A stretch of DNA of 64,000 bases from Chryseobacterium aquaeductus (GCF_905175375.1 NZ_CAJIMS010000001.1:3398688-3462687), one strand, 5' to 3'; shown: positions 1-9,677, counted from the stretch's first letter. The notes: generated by a model from the sequence alone, not told the origin. Made by a program: numbers and translations.

Positions 1-255
1 TTCCAGATACGGAATTTCTACGCTGTGCTGTTTTGTGATTCGTTTGTGGCAGGCACAAAAAGTGCATAATGCCTCGCAAAAAGGCAAATGAATGTAGATA
101 GAAATTCCTTCTTTTGAATTTGTTTCTTTGAAAGACCTGATCACTGTTTCTTTCCATTTTTCAGGCAAAAAAGTGCTTTCATCCCAGTAAGGAACGGTAG
201 GATAAGAAGTGTAACGAGGTCCGGGAATATTGTATTTATCGATTAAAGAGTTCAT
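1..255 (-). CDS. hemN: Oxygen-independent coproporphyrinogen III oxidase, 5' part
   Basis: This is the first 85 codons of a minus-strand gene that runs off the left edge of the window. The protein starts with ATG at 255 and reads MNSLIDKYNIPGPRYTSYPT, which is the typical N-terminus of HemN. Cys60, Cys64 and Cys67 form the radical-SAM CxxxCxxC iron-sulfur motif, with the extra Cys69 usual in HemN. The family decarboxylates coproporphyrinogen III to protoporphyrinogen IX in haem synthesis without oxygen, in the cytoplasm. The remainder of the gene, and therefore the SAM-binding and C-terminal parts, cannot be seen here. Confidence 0.95.
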   Translation of the reverse strand, partial: MNSLIDKYNIPGPRYTSYPTVPYWDESTFLPEKWKETVIRSFKETNSKEGISIYIHLPFCEALCTFCACHKRITKQHSVEIPYLE

Positions 256-372
256 TCAGAAAATTTAAATAAAATTAAATCCTTGAAGGATTTGAACTGC
301 AAAATTAACCATTACAGATGACTTTTTACTTATGAATTATATTAGGTCTAATTTTTATAATGAATCTAAATA

Positions 373-1392
373 CTATGGCTTCAAATTCATTTTTACAATT
401 CGGTCTTTTCCTGCAAAAACAACTGTATTATTGTCAATCCATTCACATACATAAAGACCTTTTTCATCAGAGATTTTCTTCCAGGTTTTTCCAAAATCTG
501 AAGAGTAGCTGATGTGTCGATCTCCAACTGTAATAATTTCTTTTCCTTTTGAATTTGGTTTTATTTTCACACAAGTCGTATATCCGGCGTTTTTTCCGGA
601 AGCCTGATTTTCCCAGGTTTCGCCACCATTGTGAGTAGTTGCAAGATTATTGATATTGGCGTCTTGTTTTGTGTAATCGCCACCGACTGCAATGCCGAAT
701 CTAGTTTTACTATCTAAATCCATACTATAAATCCCTGTGGAGGTTGTCCCGTTAACGAAATTCAATTCTTTTCCAAATAACTTTTCACCCATGTTATACG
801 AATAAAATTGTCTTGATTTTTTACCGCCTGTTACAAACCAAAATTCTTTGTTGTTGAGATAAATATTAGTATTACTCGCTGCAAAAGCTGCTTCCTCATT
901 TCCAATCTCATATTCCTTTTTACAGGGTAGAGTTACCCAATCTTTTCCACTGTTTGTAGTGACAAGAATATTCATGCATTTTCCATAAGGGTCTCCCAAA
1001 GCAACGCCATTTTCTCCGTCAAATGCAAGTGCATCATAAAAAGCGGTTTTCACTGTATCAGTATAAATAACTTCATGATTTAAAGTTTTTTTATCAACCT
1101 TAAAAAAATAAGCTGGACTTTCAATGTTAATTGCATAAAACGATTTTTTATCCTGCGCCAAAGTTCTGAATTGCAATTTCTTGTCAGATAATTTGATCTG
1201 CTTTTGCTTCTTTGGATTTTTTAAACCTACATATCCGAATTTTGAATCAGTTCCGCTGTACCAAACTTTGCCATCCCAGATTTCTATAGCTCTGATGCTG
1301 ATTTTATCATTTAACAAGGTTTCAAAACTCACCTTTTGGGCAAGAAGAAAGGATCCAAAAAATAAAAAAAGGGTTGGTAAAAGTTTTGTCAT
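373..1392 (-). CDS. Secreted Asp-box (BNR/sialidase-fold) repeat protein
   Basis: The product is a 339-residue exported protein with an N-terminal signal peptide ending near LLAQ. At least three Asp-box-like motifs are visible, TNSGKDW near residue 148, HNGGETW near 254 and SSDFGKTWKKI near 297, the pattern of beta-propeller proteins such as BNR-repeat or YCF48-like oxidoreductase-annotated proteins. I cannot assign an enzymatic activity. The frame extends to a TTG at 1401, but the ATG at 1392 leads directly into the signal peptide and is the better start. A terminator for the upstream permease lies just before it, so it is probably transcribed separately. Confidence 0.8.
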   Translation of the reverse strand: MTKLLPTLFLFFGSFLLAQKVSFETLLNDKISIRAIEIWDGKVWYSGTDSKFGYVGLKNPKKQKQIKLSDKKLQFRTLAQDKKSFYAINIESPAYFFKVDKKTLNHEVIYTDTVKTAFYDALAFDGENGVALGDPYGKCMNILVTTNSGKDWVTLPCKKEYEIGNEEAAFAASNTNIYLNNKEFWFVTGGKKSRQFYSYNMGEKLFGKELNFVNGTTSTGIYSMDLDSKTRFGIAVGGDYTKQDANINNLATTHNGGETWENQASGKNAGYTTCVKIKPNSKGKEIITVGDRHISYSSDFGKTWKKISDEKGLYVCEWIDNNTVVFAGKDRIVKMNLKP

Positions 1393-1403
1393 AATAGTCA
1401 AAT

Positions 1404-1437
1404 TTAATCAAAAAAAATTCCGCACGAAGCGGAATTT
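1404..1437 (-). terminator. Intrinsic terminator of the amino-acid permease gene
   Basis: On the minus strand a 9-bp perfect stem AAATTCCGC / GCGGAATTT with a five-base loop is followed by a run of eight T residues. It lies directly after the stop codon at 1442 of the permease gene. Confidence 0.85.
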
Positions 1438-1441
1438 AAAT

Positions 1442-3085
1442 TTATTCTTTATTGTCAATATTAATATCAACGTCTTCCAAAGGTTGTTGTTCAGCTTTGA
1501 ACGTTTCACCATAACCACCGTTTTGCAGTTTTGAATTTCGCTTGCTGTAAAGGAAATAAATGATAAACCCAATAGCCAACCAACCCAAAGAGTACATTTG
1601 TGCTTCTTTGCTTAAGTTGAAAATTAAATATACGTTGATCGTTATTCCCAGACAAGCAATTACTGGCAAGGCAGGAACTCTGAAACTTCTCACTAAGTTT
1701 GGTTCTTTTACTCTCAAAACCCATACCGCAACACATACCATTGTAAATGCGAATAAAGTTCCGAAGCTCGTCATGTGTGCCAAATCGTTGATTGGCGTAA
1801 GTGACGCTACAACAGCGATGATAGCTCCCAAAATCATTAAGTTTTTTCTTGGTACTCCAGATGTAGGATTAACTTTTGAAAATGTTGCCGGAATCAATCC
1901 GTCTTTAGACATTCCAAGGAAAATTCTAGATTGTCCCATGATCATTACCATCAAAACTGAAATCAAACCAATTGTAGCTGCAATAGTGATAATATAGCCA
2001 GCCCAAGCTTGACCTGCAATGTCGAACGCATAGGCAACTGGTGCTTTTATAGCATCAGGATATTTACCCAATGGATTGAAATCGCTGTAATGCATCATTC
2101 CCGTCAGTACAAGAGACACCAAAATGTATAAAACTGTACAGATAATCAATGAGGTGATAATAGCAAAAGGAACGTCTTTCTTAGGGTTGATTGCCTCACC
2201 AGCCTGTGTAGACACCGCATCAAATCCTACGTATGCGAAGAAGATAGCAGACGCTCCGGCAACAATTCCCGCAACACCATACGCTTTGTGGGTAACTCCG
2301 TTTTCTGTAATTGTCGTAGCTTCAGGGATAAAAGGCGTCCAGTTAGCAGTATCTATGAAGAATAGTCCGGCAATGATAACAAATATAATTGCTGAAACTT
2401 TTAAAATTACAATAAAGTTATTAGCTTTTGCAGCGCCTTTTGTTCCTCTTAATAAAATCCAGATTACAAATAAAACGATTAGTAATGCAGGTAAATTTAA
2501 GAAAAGTTTAAAATCCATCAGTTCAGGAGCAGCATTGAAATTACTGATAGTATCCTGAAAACCTTGTAATTTATCTGCAGGTAATTTTCCTTCTGCAAGC
2601 TGTTTTGTAGCCTCTCCGAAAGCTTTGTGAGCTGTTCCGGGATCTGTAGTCATCCAATAAGGTAAATGCAGACCAAACATTTTGAGGAGTTTTGCAAAAT
2701 ATCCTGACCAGGAAACGGCGACCGTCATTGATCCCATGGCATATTCCAAAATCAAACCCCATCCGATGATCCATGCAAAGATTTCTCCTACGGTTCCGTA
2801 AGCATAAGCATAAGCAGACCCTTCTACCGGAAGTATGGATGCAAACTCAGCATAACACAATGCGGCAAATACACAGGCAATTCCTGCAATCACAAAAGAC
2901 AGTGCCAAAGCTGGTCCTGCGTTGTAATATGCACCAGTACCCGTAAGTACAAAAATTCCTCCTCCTATAATAGCTCCGATTCCGATTGCAGTAAGGCTCC
3001 ATTTTCCCAAAACACGTTTCAGTTCGCTTTTCTGTATATCGGCTTCGTAAGCGCTCATTGGCTTTTTAGCCCAAATTTTAGACAT
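1442..3085 (-). CDS. APC-superfamily amino acid permease
   Basis: This 547-residue inner-membrane protein has about twelve to fourteen hydrophobic segments. Its N-terminal part carries the APC signature around GAIIGGGIFVLTG (residues 37-49), which lines the substrate site of amino acid/polyamine/organocation transporters. Overall length and the C-terminal segments resemble the cationic amino acid transporter (CAT/YfnA-like) branch, but the substrate cannot be read from sequence. Start is ATG at 3085. It stands alone, with a strong terminator after the stop codon. Confidence 0.9.
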   Translation of the reverse strand: MSKIWAKKPMSAYEADIQKSELKRVLGKWSLTAIGIGAIIGGGIFVLTGTGAYYNAGPALALSFVIAGIACVFAALCYAEFASILPVEGSAYAYAYGTVGEIFAWIIGWGLILEYAMGSMTVAVSWSGYFAKLLKMFGLHLPYWMTTDPGTAHKAFGEATKQLAEGKLPADKLQGFQDTISNFNAAPELMDFKLFLNLPALLIVLFVIWILLRGTKGAAKANNFIVILKVSAIIFVIIAGLFFIDTANWTPFIPEATTITENGVTHKAYGVAGIVAGASAIFFAYVGFDAVSTQAGEAINPKKDVPFAIITSLIICTVLYILVSLVLTGMMHYSDFNPLGKYPDAIKAPVAYAFDIAGQAWAGYIITIAATIGLISVLMVMIMGQSRIFLGMSKDGLIPATFSKVNPTSGVPRKNLMILGAIIAVVASLTPINDLAHMTSFGTLFAFTMVCVAVWVLRVKEPNLVRSFRVPALPVIACLGITINVYLIFNLSKEAQMYSLGWLAIGFIIYFLYSKRNSKLQNGGYGETFKAEQQPLEDVDINIDNKE

Positions 3086-3250
3086 ATTTTATTTGTTTAT
3101 TAAAGATTTACGAAAATATAAAAATTTTAATGATATTAACATTTATTAATAAAATTTCGTGATTTAATTTACATTAAAAAATATAAAAATCTGATTTTCA
3201 CTTGTTTTAAACATTTCAAAATGACCTATTTTTCACTTATTTTTGAACTT

Positions 3251-3929
3251 ATGAATTTATATGATCTCTTTGTAAAACCCTATGAAACCTATACTTACCT
3301 GCAAATTTTTCTTGAAGCTAGCGGAGCTCTCTTCGGAATCTTAAGTGTATACTTTTCTATTAAAAAAAATATTTGGGTTTATCCTACCGGAATTGTTTCA
3401 ACCATAATTTATGTATACATCCTTTTCAATTTCGGATTGTTGGGAGACTGCATGATAAATCTATATTACACAGCGATGAGTATTTACGGATGGGTTTTAT
3501 GGTCAAAAAACTCAAAAGATCAAATTCATGTAGAAGTTTCTTGGGCAACAAAAAAAGAATGGATCTTTGCAAGTATTCTTTTTATAATAAGCACAGTTGC
3601 AGTAACTCTACTCTATTATTACAAACCTTTTATCGATAATCATTTTTCTTTTGATGGTGCCAACTTAGGTTTGCAACATCTTGATTGGGCAAATTGGCTC
3701 GATGTAATGATCACTTCTATCTTTTTGGTCGGTATGTGGCTGATGGCGAAACAGCGTATTGATAACTGGTTTTTCTGGATTGTAGGAGATTTAGTTTGCA
3801 TTCCTAATGTTAATTTATAAGGAACTCGGGATCACTTCGGTTCAATATTTGGTATTTACTGTTATGGCGATCATAGGATACGTCAACTGGAAGAAAAGTT
3901 TCAGACAAAAAAGTAAAGTAAAATTATAA
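3251..3929 (+). pseudogene. pnuC: Nicotinamide riboside transporter PnuC, one-base frameshift
   Basis: The first frame encodes most of a PnuC transporter (hydrophobic segments, WVYPTGI, MSIYGWVLW, and the late motif DNWFFWIVGDL) and then stops at 3820. The next frame continues the family's usual end: from about 3807 it reads MLIYKELGITSVQY and then VFTVMAIIGYVNWKKSF, stopping at 3929. Removing one base in CCTAATG (3803-3809) restores a 225-residue protein of normal length. PnuC imports nicotinamide riboside for NAD synthesis. The ATG at 3251 matches the usual family start better than the one at 3221. The shift may be an assembly error, a recent mutation or, less likely, programmed. Confidence 0.85.
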
Positions 3930-3998
3930 ATTCAAATATTTTCAAAATAAGAAATTTTGAATTAAATGATTTTAAGAAACCAACATAAACCGAGCAAA

Positions 3999-4562
3999 AT
4001 GAAAAATTTAATAAAAATAACATTCGCAGTACTCGTTGCCTTTAGTTTGACATCTTGTATGTCATACAATAATGGAAGTGCTCAGACTTATGGAGATCCG
4101 TATTATAATGATGGATATTATTATGCACCTCAGGGATATTACAACACCGGAGGATACTATGGTAATGATGGATATTATTACAGAAATGATATGAGATATT
4201 ACTATGACAATGGAGTTCCTTACTATTACGGAAGCAACCGGACGAAAGTGTATGTAGAAAAAAACAATACTACACAGGGACCTTCCAACGGATTTACAGA
4301 TACACCGAATAACAACAATGGTAATTATACAAATCCGAGAAACAACAACAATACCACCAATCCGCGAAACAATGGATTTAGAAATCAGGGAACCAATACT
4401 AACGGACAAAGACCGGTAAGGCAGGCTACTCCGAGATCAAACAGAAACAGCGGTTTCCGAAACACTACTCCTGCACCAAATACTCAAAACAGTACACCAG
4501 CGACTCCTCCTGCCAACACGCAAGATAACTCTTCAAGATCTGGAGGCGGATTCAGAAAATAA
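3999..4562 (+). CDS. Low-complexity Tyr/Gly- then Asn/Pro-rich lipoprotein
   Basis: The protein has 187 residues from the ATG at 3999 and a lipoprotein signal peptide ending in the lipobox LTSC. The mature part is strongly biased. About 70 residues are rich in Tyr, Gly, Asn and Asp (repeated GYYY and NDGYYY motifs). They are followed by an Asn/Thr/Pro/Arg-rich tail with repeated NNNN and NPRNN. No catalytic motif is visible. Such composition suggests a disordered envelope or surface protein rather than an enzyme. An upstream in-frame ATG at 3966 would spoil the signal peptide, so it was not used. A terminator follows the gene. Confidence 0.75.
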   Translation: MKNLIKITFAVLVAFSLTSCMSYNNGSAQTYGDPYYNDGYYYAPQGYYNTGGYYGNDGYYYRNDMRYYYDNGVPYYYGSNRTKVYVEKNNTTQGPSNGFTDTPNNNNGNYTNPRNNNNTTNPRNNGFRNQGTNTNGQRPVRQATPRSNRNSGFRNTTPAPNTQNSTPATPPANTQDNSSRSGGGFRK

Positions 4563-4578
4563 TTATTCTAAATAAGTA

Positions 4579-4608
4579 AACGGACAGCATCCACTGTTCG
4601 TTTTTTTA
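4579..4608 (+). terminator. Intrinsic terminator after the Tyr-rich lipoprotein gene
   Basis: A 9-bp stem AACGGACAG / CTGTTCGTT with one G-T pair is followed by a T-rich tract from 4601. It separates the lipoprotein gene from dapF. Confidence 0.8.
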
Positions 4609-4656
4609 TTTAAATTATAGTAATTTTGCGAGTTAGTTTTTTAGAGAAAATAGAGT

Positions 4657-5424
4657 ATGGAATTTTACAAATATCAGGGCACAGGAAACGACTTTGTAAT
4701 GATCGACAACAGAGATTTACAGTTTCCAAAAGACAAAAAAATCATTGCCAAAATGTGCGACAGACGCTTCGGTATCGGTGCTGACGGATTAATCTTATTA
4801 GAAAATGACGAAAACTATGATTTTAAGATGGTTTATTACAATTCTGACGGCGGCGAAAGTACAATGTGTGGGAACGGAGGAAGATGTTTGGTAGCCTTTG
4901 CTTTTTTTCTTGATATTTTTGAAAATAAATGCACTTTCATCGCAATTGATGGCGAACATAAAGCTGAAATCCACAACGGAATCGTAAAATTGAAAATGAT
5001 TGATGTGGATATGATTCAAAATGACGGAAATGATTCAGTTTTAAATACTGGCTCGCCACACTATGTAAAATACGTAGAAGACATCGCCAATTTTAATGTA
5101 TTTGCAGAAGGAAACAGCATCAGAAATTCTGAGAATTACCAAGAAAATGGCATCAATGTCAACTTTGTTGAAAATATTTCCGATGATGAAATTTTCGTAA
5201 GAACCTATGAACGAGGAGTTGAGGACGAAACTTTCAGTTGTGGGACTGGAGTTACAGCTTCTGCTTTAACTTTTCTTCAAAAAACCAATCTAACCTCCAT
5301 AAAAGTTAAAACATTGGGCGGCGATCTTAAAGTTTACGCCGAAAAAAATGGAAATTCTTTTCAGGAAATTTGGCTGGAAGGTCCGGCAAAACAGGTTTTC
5401 AAAGGTAAGATAGATCTTATATAA
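4657..5424 (+). CDS. dapF: Diaminopimelate epimerase
   Basis: The 255-residue protein catalyses LL- to meso-diaminopimelate conversion for lysine and peptidoglycan synthesis in the cytoplasm. Both catalytic cysteines are visible in their family motifs: Cys71 in MCGNGGRC and Cys195 in SCGTGVTA. The N-terminal YQGTGNDFVMID is also typical. Length matches the family. A possible -7 element TAATTTTG lies at 4621-4628, although no clear -33 element precedes it. mltG follows after 35 bp and is probably co-transcribed, which makes a small cell-wall unit. Confidence 0.97.
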   Translation: MEFYKYQGTGNDFVMIDNRDLQFPKDKKIIAKMCDRRFGIGADGLILLENDENYDFKMVYYNSDGGESTMCGNGGRCLVAFAFFLDIFENKCTFIAIDGEHKAEIHNGIVKLKMIDVDMIQNDGNDSVLNTGSPHYVKYVEDIANFNVFAEGNSIRNSENYQENGINVNFVENISDDEIFVRTYERGVEDETFSCGTGVTASALTFLQKTNLTSIKVKTLGGDLKVYAEKNGNSFQEIWLEGPAKQVFKGKIDLI

Positions 5425-5459
5425 GCAATCAAAAAACTTTTAATCAATTTTCATCTGTA

Positions 5460-6485
5460 ATGAAAAAAGCTATTCTCATTATCGTAATTCTTATTCTTGC
5501 TGTGGCAGGATTTTTTGGTTTTAAATTTTATAAAAAATATTACGCTAACAACATAAAAAAGGAAGGTTTTGTTTTAATTCCGCATGGTGCAGAATTTAAG
5601 CAGATCTTGGATTCAATAACTCCTTACGTTAACAATAAAGAATCTTTTACAGATGTTGCAAAAGATAAAAAGATGGATCAATTTTTCAAACCCGGACGTT
5701 ACCATTTCAAAAAAGGATCGAGCAATACAATCTTAGTCAATATGATCAAAGCTGGAAATCAAACTGAAAATTCTTTCAGAATCGGAGACTTCGGAGATGT
5801 TTATCAAATGGTTGGAAAAGTTTCAAAGAAAACTGAATTAGATTCTTTACAATTTGTGAATGATTTAAATAAAATTGCTTCTGAAAAAGGTTACAGTAAT
5901 GCTGAAGATCTTAAAAAATATTTTTTCATTGACACTTACAATTTTTTCTGGACGGTAACTCCGAAAGAATTTTTCAAAAAATTTGAAGATCAGTATAATG
6001 AATTCTGGACTGCTGATAGAAAATTAAAAGAACAGAAATCCGGATTGTCAAGAGAGCAGATTTACTCACTAGCATCAATTGTTTACAAAGAATCTGGCGG
6101 AAAAACAGACGAAATGAAAACAATTGCAGGACTATATCTAAACCGTTACAGAAAAGGAATGAAGTTGCAGTCTGATCCCACGGTAATCTACGCCATCAAC
6201 AAACAAACCAACTTTAAAGAACCTATTAAGAGAGTTTTTTATAAGCATTTAACCACACCATCACCATACAACACTTATGCAAATGCCGGAATTCCTCCGG
6301 GACCAATTTGCGTAGTTGATAAAAACTCTGTAGATGCAGTTTTGGATGCAGAAAAAAACTCCTATATTTTTATGTGTGCAGATCCTGCAAGAATGGGATA
6401 TCATAAATTTACTGCAAGTGCAGAAGAGCATATCATCAACGCCAAAGAATATCAGGATTGGTTAAATTCAAAAAATATCAAATAG
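5460..6485 (+). CDS. mltG: Endolytic murein transglycosylase
   Basis: This 341-residue protein has one N-terminal membrane anchor (residues about 2-22) and a periplasmic YceG/MltG domain. Glu211 in ASIVYKESGGK corresponds to the catalytic glutamate of the family, and the downstream LNRYRKGMKLQSDPTV and PSPYNTY segments are diagnostic. MltG cleaves nascent glycan strands and so limits their length. It sits just behind dapF, consistent with peptidoglycan metabolism. Confidence 0.95.
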   Translation: MKKAILIIVILILAVAGFFGFKFYKKYYANNIKKEGFVLIPHGAEFKQILDSITPYVNNKESFTDVAKDKKMDQFFKPGRYHFKKGSSNTILVNMIKAGNQTENSFRIGDFGDVYQMVGKVSKKTELDSLQFVNDLNKIASEKGYSNAEDLKKYFFIDTYNFFWTVTPKEFFKKFEDQYNEFWTADRKLKEQKSGLSREQIYSLASIVYKESGGKTDEMKTIAGLYLNRYRKGMKLQSDPTVIYAINKQTNFKEPIKRVFYKHLTTPSPYNTYANAGIPPGPICVVDKNSVDAVLDAEKNSYIFMCADPARMGYHKFTASAEEHIINAKEYQDWLNSKNIK

Positions 6486-6650
6486 CAAACATATTTAACT
6501 AAATTTTAACAATTTAGCAATTAACAAATCGCAGTAAAAAGCGACCTATCTATTAAAAATAATAAACAAAATCTAAAAAACATTAAATTAAACTTTTAAT
6601 AATTTAATAATTATAAAAGTGTTTTTGTGATTTTATTTAAAAAGTATATT

Positions 6651-9158
6651 ATGAATCAGACGGAAATAATCAGCATTATTACAAAGAAAACTCTTGGGCT
6701 TACTTTTGTACTATCTGCAGCAGCTTTTGCTTTCGGACAAGAAAAAGTTGGGGTCACAGGAACCATCGTAGACAAAAGTAATCAGCCTGTACCTTACGCA
6801 TCGGTTGCCTTCAGCCATAAAGAAAACAAACTCTTCAGTGACGCAACGTTGACTGACGAAAAAGGTCAGTACAGTCTTGAGCTGACTCCGGGAAATTACG
6901 ATATTTCGATTGAAGCAATCGATTACAAAAAAAGTATAATCAACAAACAGATTTCCGCAGCCGGGAACATTGGAGCATTATCGATTGAAACAGAAACTTC
7001 AGCTACCAATCTGAAAACTCAGGATATACAAGGAGTAACTATAACAGTAGCTCAAAAACCTTACAAGGTTGAATTGGATAAAAGAACTTACGATCCTTCT
7101 CAAGACATTGTGAGCAAAGGTGGTAACCTGCAAGATGTATTATCAAATGTACCTTCGGTTTCTGTAGACACAGACGGTACAGTATCGATGAGAGGAAGTT
7201 CAAACGTAAGATTCTTGATTAATGGAAAACCTTCTGCCCTTTTGGGAATTGATGATGGTGCAAATGCTTTGCAAAGTATTCCTGCAGATCAAATCGAGAG
7301 AATTGAGGTGATCACCAACCCGTCTTCAAAATTTGAAGCAAGCGGAACAGCAGGTATATTAAATATTATTTTAAAGAAATCTAAGAAAACAGGTTTTAAT
7401 GGGAGCGTTATCGGAACTTTAGGATATTTGCCTCAAAGCAATTTAAATACAAATTTGAGTTGGAGAAAAGGAAATCTTACATGGTTTCTAAATGGTGGTG
7501 GTGGTTATAGAGAATCTAAGAATACAAACAGAAATAATGCGAGATTTTTTAATTCTGTTTTAGATAGCGATAGAATTTCTACAGATCAGGAATCTATCAC
7601 AAATAGTAACAATAGCAATTATAATGCGTCTTCTGGTATTGTTTATGATATTTCAGATAAAACATCGATTAACGCTTCCGCAACTGTGAGAACTTACGAG
7701 AGTGAAAATATTGGAAATATCACCTACGATTATCGTTTTCTGAGAAATCCGAATTCATTTGTTACTAGAGTTAATACAGGTTCTAACGATAATCTTGCAT
7801 TTCAGGGAGATTTAGGTTTAGATCACAAGTTTGATGATAAGGGTCAGAACCTTTCGTTATCGCTTAGTTTACAAAGCAATAGATCTTATAATGATACAGG
7901 CGTAAATCAAACAGAGAACGATATCCTTCAATTACAGAATCTGATTAATCAGACTACTAAAAATAAAACATTGATAGGTAAGGCAGATTATGAACTTCCG
8001 ATTGGTGAAAACTCTAAAATTGAGGCAGGATACCGACTAGATATCAATCAGAACGTATATGATAATGATGTATTAGAAAAAACAATTGCAAATCCTGAAT
8101 TCCACTTTCTGAATAATTTCACTTATAATGCTTATTACAGAGAGATTTTCAATGCCGGATATTTACAGTTCAGAAGTAAAGTTGGTAAGTTGGGATATCA
8201 GTTAGGACTTAGAAACGAATATTCTCAGGTTGATATAAAATATTCTAACTTAGACTTTTATACTGTAGATATTAACAGCAAGAAGACTTATAATAATTTA
8301 TTTCCTTCTATTTTCCTAAGCTACGAAATTTCAAAAGACAATCAATTTTTGGTTAATTATTCAAGAAGAATTGACAGACCAAGATCATGGTTTCTGATTC
8401 CAAATCCTAGTTACACAGATAATCAGAATATCTTTGACGGAAATATAGATTTAAATCCCTCTTATGTAGATTCTTACGAATTTGGATATAGTATTTCTAA
8501 AGGTAAATTTACAGTAAATCCGACCTTATATTACAGACATTCTACAGATGATGTAAAAATGCTGGTATACTCTGATTTTGCAGGAGCTTTTCACACAAAA
8601 CCAATTAATCTGGGTACTGATGACCGTTATGGTTTAGATCTTAACTTCAATTGGGATGCTACAAAATGGTTAAAATTTTTAGGGAACGTTGATTTATTTG
8701 GCTATAAGACAACAGGAATTTCTAATGCTCCAGAATTACAAGGCAGACCTTTATCTTTCGAAGGGACTGGTTTTTCTACCAGAGCGAGACTAACTTCCAC
8801 TTTCAAGATTGACAAAACATTCAGCTTCCAGCTACAAGGATTTTACAGAGGTGCTCAGAAAACTGAAAACCAGACCAGAAATGATATGTATGCTTTAAAT
8901 TTTGGAGCATCGAAAACAATCTGGGACGGTAACGGAACAGTGAGTTTCAATATTCAGGATATTTTCAATACCCGCGCAATGAGAAGTAGTACCAATACTG
9001 CAGACTTTACCAGAGAATCTTATATGCAATGGCAACCAAGACAATTTGCGGTTTCTTTAACATACCGATTTAAGCAAGGTGATAAAATAGAGCAACCAAA
9101 GAAAAAGAAAGATGTAAATGCTAATGATGCAGGAGACGATCAGCAAGGTCCGATGTAA
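6651..9158 (+). CDS. TonB-dependent outer-membrane receptor (OMP_b-brl_3 type)
   Basis: The 835-residue product has a signal peptide (cleavage near AFAFGQ) and a carboxypeptidase-D-like regulatory domain at about residues 32-105, including PVPYASVAF. A TonB plug follows, with NVPSVSVDTDGTVSMRG and IERIEVITNPSSKFEASG, and then a long beta-barrel. This is the arrangement of Bacteroidota outer-membrane receptor family proteins. The ligand is unknown. The frame is open to a GTG at 6627, but the ATG at 6651 fits the signal peptide better. It is a single gene with a strong terminator behind it. Confidence 0.88.
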   Translation: MNQTEIISIITKKTLGLTFVLSAAAFAFGQEKVGVTGTIVDKSNQPVPYASVAFSHKENKLFSDATLTDEKGQYSLELTPGNYDISIEAIDYKKSIINKQISAAGNIGALSIETETSATNLKTQDIQGVTITVAQKPYKVELDKRTYDPSQDIVSKGGNLQDVLSNVPSVSVDTDGTVSMRGSSNVRFLINGKPSALLGIDDGANALQSIPADQIERIEVITNPSSKFEASGTAGILNIILKKSKKTGFNGSVIGTLGYLPQSNLNTNLSWRKGNLTWFLNGGGGYRESKNTNRNNARFFNSVLDSDRISTDQESITNSNNSNYNASSGIVYDISDKTSINASATVRTYESENIGNITYDYRFLRNPNSFVTRVNTGSNDNLAFQGDLGLDHKFDDKGQNLSLSLSLQSNRSYNDTGVNQTENDILQLQNLINQTTKNKTLIGKADYELPIGENSKIEAGYRLDINQNVYDNDVLEKTIANPEFHFLNNFTYNAYYREIFNAGYLQFRSKVGKLGYQLGLRNEYSQVDIKYSNLDFYTVDINSKKTYNNLFPSIFLSYEISKDNQFLVNYSRRIDRPRSWFLIPNPSYTDNQNIFDGNIDLNPSYVDSYEFGYSISKGKFTVNPTLYYRHSTDDVKMLVYSDFAGAFHTKPINLGTDDRYGLDLNFNWDATKWLKFLGNVDLFGYKTTGISNAPELQGRPLSFEGTGFSTRARLTSTFKIDKTFSFQLQGFYRGAQKTENQTRNDMYALNFGASKTIWDGNGTVSFNIQDIFNTRAMRSSTNTADFTRESYMQWQPRQFAVSLTYRFKQGDKIEQPKKKKDVNANDAGDDQQGPM

Positions 9159-9176
9159 TCAAGATTTATTGAACAT

Positions 9177-9213
9177 AAAAAGTCCCGAAAATTTATATTT
9201 CGGGACTTTTTTT
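9177..9213. terminator. Bidirectional terminator between convergent genes
   Basis: A near-perfect inverted repeat AAAAGTCCCGAAA / TTTCGGGACTTTT is flanked by A and T runs. It can end both the receptor gene on the plus strand and the nucleotidyltransferase gene on the minus strand, whose stop codon is at 9212. Confidence 0.9.
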
Positions 9214-9646
9214 ATTTTAATTTTGACATCTCGGCTTCGTAAATTCTTTTTCGTAAGTCGCTGGATGAAAAGCGATGATCTCTTTTATTATAAAATATTT
9301 CGATACCTTTCTCTTCGCAATACCTTTTTCCGGTGAAATCTCTGTCCATATAATCGTCTCCGATAATTCTGACATCAATTACAAAAGATTTTAAAATATC
9401 TTCCAGATCTTCTTCCGTATAATAAGGGATAATCTCGTCTACTGCATTTACTGCTTTCAACTGAATATATCTTTCCACAATAGTTTGTGTAGGTTTGTTT
9501 TTTGTAGGACGGTCGTGTGAGGGATCAATTTGTAATCCTACAATCAGGTAATCACAAACAGTTTTTGCCTCTTCCAGCATCTTGATATGACCTGCGTGAA
9601 GCAAATCAAATGAGGAAAATGTAATTCCTATTCTATCTGTTTTCAT
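9212..9646 (-). CDS. Cytidylyltransferase-like nucleotidyltransferase (TagD family)
   Basis: The 144-residue protein belongs to the HxGH nucleotidyltransferase superfamily. FDLLHAGH (residues 13-20) carries the HxGH nucleotide-binding motif, and RFSSSDLR near residue 127 takes the place of the second (ISTT-like) motif. Size and layout resemble glycerol-3-phosphate cytidylyltransferase, but related proteins use other phosphates, so the substrate is uncertain. It lies 31 bp downstream of galE on the same strand, in a surface-sugar group, which supports a role in activating a polymer precursor. Confidence 0.85.
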   Translation of the reverse strand: MKTDRIGITFSSFDLLHAGHIKMLEEAKTVCDYLIVGLQIDPSHDRPTKNKPTQTIVERYIQLKAVNAVDEIIPYYTEEDLEDILKSFVIDVRIIGDDYMDRDFTGKRYCEEKGIEIFYNKRDHRFSSSDLRKRIYEAEMSKLK

Positions 9647-9677
9647 TGTATTTTATATGTGTAATTTTAAGTTAAAA

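Noticed and set aside
2124..2558. Plus-strand reading frame opposite the amino-acid permease
   Set aside because: It is an antisense shadow of a hydrophobic permease gene, with no start context or homology visible.
4062..4409. Minus-strand reading frame rich in Ile/Ser/Val opposite the Tyr-rich lipoprotein
   Set aside because: It is the antisense shadow of a low-complexity repeat. The plus frame has a proper lipoprotein signal.
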